From positions 1 to 6,898 of the forward strand of contig JBCBJZ010000171.1 in assembly GCA_038522635.1 (NCBI GenBank): a stretch of 6,898 bases of DNA, in the 5' to 3' direction. Position 1 is the stretch's first letter. The number at the start of each line of letters is the position of its first letter. The DNA comes from JBCBJZ01 sp038522635. GTDB lineage: Bacteria > Pseudomonadota > Alphaproteobacteria > Rhizobiales > Hyphomicrobiaceae. The translations under genes were made by a program, and so were the position numbers. A model generated the notes under the pieces. It saw nothing but the letters and a program-made list of their open reading frames with translations, did not search any database and had not been told where the DNA came from. Below are positions 5,227-6,898 of the stretch, piece after piece.

Positions 5227-5272
5227 GCGCGCACACGCGTTCATCCCACCGTCCAACGGCAAAGGCGCCGGC

Positions 5273-6898
5273 ATGTTGCACTTCTCGCCCGTTAAGATCG
5301 CCACCATCATCGTGATTTGCCTGCTCGGGTTGCTCGGCGGGGTGCCGAACTTCTTCGCCAAAGACACGGTGGAAACGTGGCCGAACGTGCTGCCCAAGAG
5401 CCAGATCACGCTGGGCCTCGATCTTCAGGGCGGCGCGCACCTGCTGCTGGCCATGAACGTCAAGGAACTGCAAGACGACTGGTTGAAGACGATTGCGGGT
5501 GATGCGCGGGCCGGGCTGCGGCGGGCCCGGATCGCAACGCGGGGCCGCCCTGCGGTGGCCGGTGATTTCGTGCGTGTGCGGCTGCGCAACGTTGCTGATG
5601 CTGAAAAGGCGATGACCACGCTCAATGCCCTGCGCCAGCAGGTGGGCAACGTGCTGCTCGGGACGCAAGGCTTCGATCTCACCGTCACCAACCGGGGCGA
5701 TGGCATCATCACGCTGACGCCGACCTCGCTGGCCATCAACGAACGCACCACGAACGCGATCGGGGCGGCGATTGAGACCTTGCGCCGGCGTCTTGACGGC
5801 TTGGGCACCACCGAGCCCAGCATCGTGCGCCAGGGGCGCGACCGCATCTTGGTGCAGTACCCTGGTATTAAAGGCGATAAGATCGCGCGGCTGAAGAACA
5901 TCATCGGCAAGACCGCCAAGATGACGTTCCATTTGGTCCACCCGACGATCACGGCGCAGGAAGCTGCGCAGACCCGCGTGCCGCTTGGCTACAAACTCGT
6001 GCGCTCGGTGGATGAAGGGGGCGGGCAAGAGCTGATCGCCACGCGCGCGATGCTGTCGGGTGAGGACCTGGTCGACAGCCAACCCTCGTTCGACCAGCGT
6101 AACCAGCAGCCGATCATCACGTTCCGCTTCAATCAGCGCGGCGCACGGATCTTCGGCCGGGTCACGCGCGACAACGTGCGCCGACGCTTCGCGATCGTGC
6201 TCGACAACGAGGTGATCTCAGCACCCGTCATCAACGAACCGATCCTGGGTGGCGCCGGCCAGATCAGCGGCGCCTTTACGGTGCAACAAACGAACGACCT
6301 TGCGTTGCAATTGCGCTCCGGCGCGCTCCCCGCGACGCTGACGATCGTGGAAGAGCGCACGGTTGGGCCAAGCCTCGGTGCCGACTCGATCACGGCCGGC
6401 ATCTGGGCTGCCGCCGTTGGCGCCCTGCTCGTCGCCGCTTTCATCCTCTATTGCTACGGCTTCTTCGGCGTGTTCGCCCTCATTGCGGTGTTCCTGAACC
6501 TCTCGCTCGTGGTGGCCATGATGAGCTGGCTCGGTGCCACGCTGACGTTGCCCGGCATCGCAGGTCTGGTGCTGACCGTGGGTATGGCGGTTGACGCCAA
6601 CGTGCTGATCTACGAGCGCATCCGCGAGGAACAGCGCAACAAAAAGACCCCGATCATGGCGATCGAAGCGGGCTACAACCGCGCGCTTGGCACCATCATT
6701 GACTCCAACGTCACCACCCTGATCGCCGGCGTTGTCATGTTCTGGCTGGGCTCCGGGCCGATCCGCGGCTTCGCGGTGACGCTGTCACTCGGCATCCTGA
6801 CCACCGTCTTCACCGCCTTCACCGTCACACGCATGCTGGTCGCTCTCTGGGTTGCGTCGCAGCACAAGAAGAGCCGCACCATCCCGCAACCGATCTAG
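5273..6898 (+). CDS. secD: Protein translocase subunit SecD
   Basis: SecD forms an inner-membrane complex with SecF that uses the proton gradient to pull preproteins through SecYEG in the late stage of export. The 541-residue product is complete; its TAG stop is the last three bases of the window. Domains in order: TM1 (about 8-26); the signature LGLDLQGGAHLLL (47-59); the large periplasmic P1 domain up to about 360, ending with LQLRSGALPA (345-354); TVGPSLGADSI (363-373); then five more membrane segments at about 376-396, 398-419, 425-446, 476-493 and 498-524. The proton-path motif GMAVDANVLIYERIREE (437-453) is intact, with D440 matching the essential TM4 aspartate. DSNVTTLIAG (477-486) is also family-typical. 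The length fits alphaproteobacterial SecD, shorter than the 615 residues of E. coli. It is not fused to SecF within this frame, so a separate secF is expected just outside. AAAGG at 5261-5265, seven bases before the ATG, supports the start. Confidence 0.97.
   Translation: MLHFSPVKIATIIVICLLGLLGGVPNFFAKDTVETWPNVLPKSQITLGLDLQGGAHLLLAMNVKELQDDWLKTIAGDARAGLRRARIATRGRPAVAGDFVRVRLRNVADAEKAMTTLNALRQQVGNVLLGTQGFDLTVTNRGDGIITLTPTSLAINERTTNAIGAAIETLRRRLDGLGTTEPSIVRQGRDRILVQYPGIKGDKIARLKNIIGKTAKMTFHLVHPTITAQEAAQTRVPLGYKLVRSVDEGGGQELIATRAMLSGEDLVDSQPSFDQRNQQPIITFRFNQRGARIFGRVTRDNVRRRFAIVLDNEVISAPVINEPILGGAGQISGAFTVQQTNDLALQLRSGALPATLTIVEERTVGPSLGADSITAGIWAAAVGALLVAAFILYCYGFFGVFALIAVFLNLSLVVAMMSWLGATLTLPGIAGLVLTVGMAVDANVLIYERIREEQRNKKTPIMAIEAGYNRALGTIIDSNVTTLIAGVVMFWLGSGPIRGFAVTLSLGILTTVFTAFTVTRMLVALWVASQHKKSRTIPQPI

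Noticed and set aside
4997..6082. Minus-strand open frame of 361 codons across the yajC end and first half of secD
   Set aside because: It overlaps two firmly identified genes and the hairpin between them. The translation is low-complexity Arg/His/Ala/Gln sequence, so it is a shadow.
1..6898. Mobile elements, CRISPR arrays, tRNA or rRNA genes, defence or toxin systems
   Set aside because: I looked on both strands and saw no transposase, integrase, terminal inverted repeats, spaced palindromic repeats, cloverleaf-like sequence or known defence domain.

Overview
The window is GC-rich chromosomal DNA. It most resembles an alphaproteobacterium, probably of the Hyphomicrobiales (Rhizobiales) group. 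The evidence is the YajC N-terminus (MFIQPAYAQ), the roughly 540-residue SecD encoded directly after yajC, a small exported Cys/Trp protein of a kind often seen as 'hypothetical' in that order, and a pentonate-type dehydratase close to the Caulobacter XylD sequence as I remember it. The taxonomic call is an inference, because no rRNA or other marker gene is present.

Layout: (1) positions 81-500, minus strand: a small secreted protein with four cysteines and unknown function, with an imperfect 19-bp tandem repeat beyond its 3' end. (2) A roughly 400-bp divergent intergenic region with several short inverted repeats. (3) 908-2743, plus strand: an IlvD/Edd-superfamily sugar-acid dehydratase, closest in motifs to D-xylonate dehydratase, with all [2Fe-2S] ligands and the catalytic serine present. 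(4) A 350-bp spacer carrying a hairpin after the stop, a perfect GACACGTGTC palindrome and a 13-bp unit repeated three times. (5) 3094-4455, plus: a full-length SBP56 / selenium-binding protein / methanethiol oxidase family protein without a signal peptide. (6) A 324-bp spacer with two CCTAGGG palindromes just upstream of a good sigma70-type promoter. (7) 4780-5103 and 5273-6898, plus: yajC and secD, accessory subunits of the Sec translocon. The 169-bp gap between them holds a strong hairpin and a possible second promoter. SecD ends on the last base of the window; secF is expected next but lies outside.

The genes do not form one pathway. The dehydratase and the SBP56 protein look like independently expressed metabolic genes placed beside the housekeeping yajC-secD block. 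I see no CRISPR array, transposase, phage gene, toxin-antitoxin pair or tRNA, and nothing that amounts to a new multi-gene system. The parts most worth a second look are non-coding: the repeat cluster before the SBP56 gene, the paired palindromes before yajC, and the hairpin plus promoter between yajC and secD.
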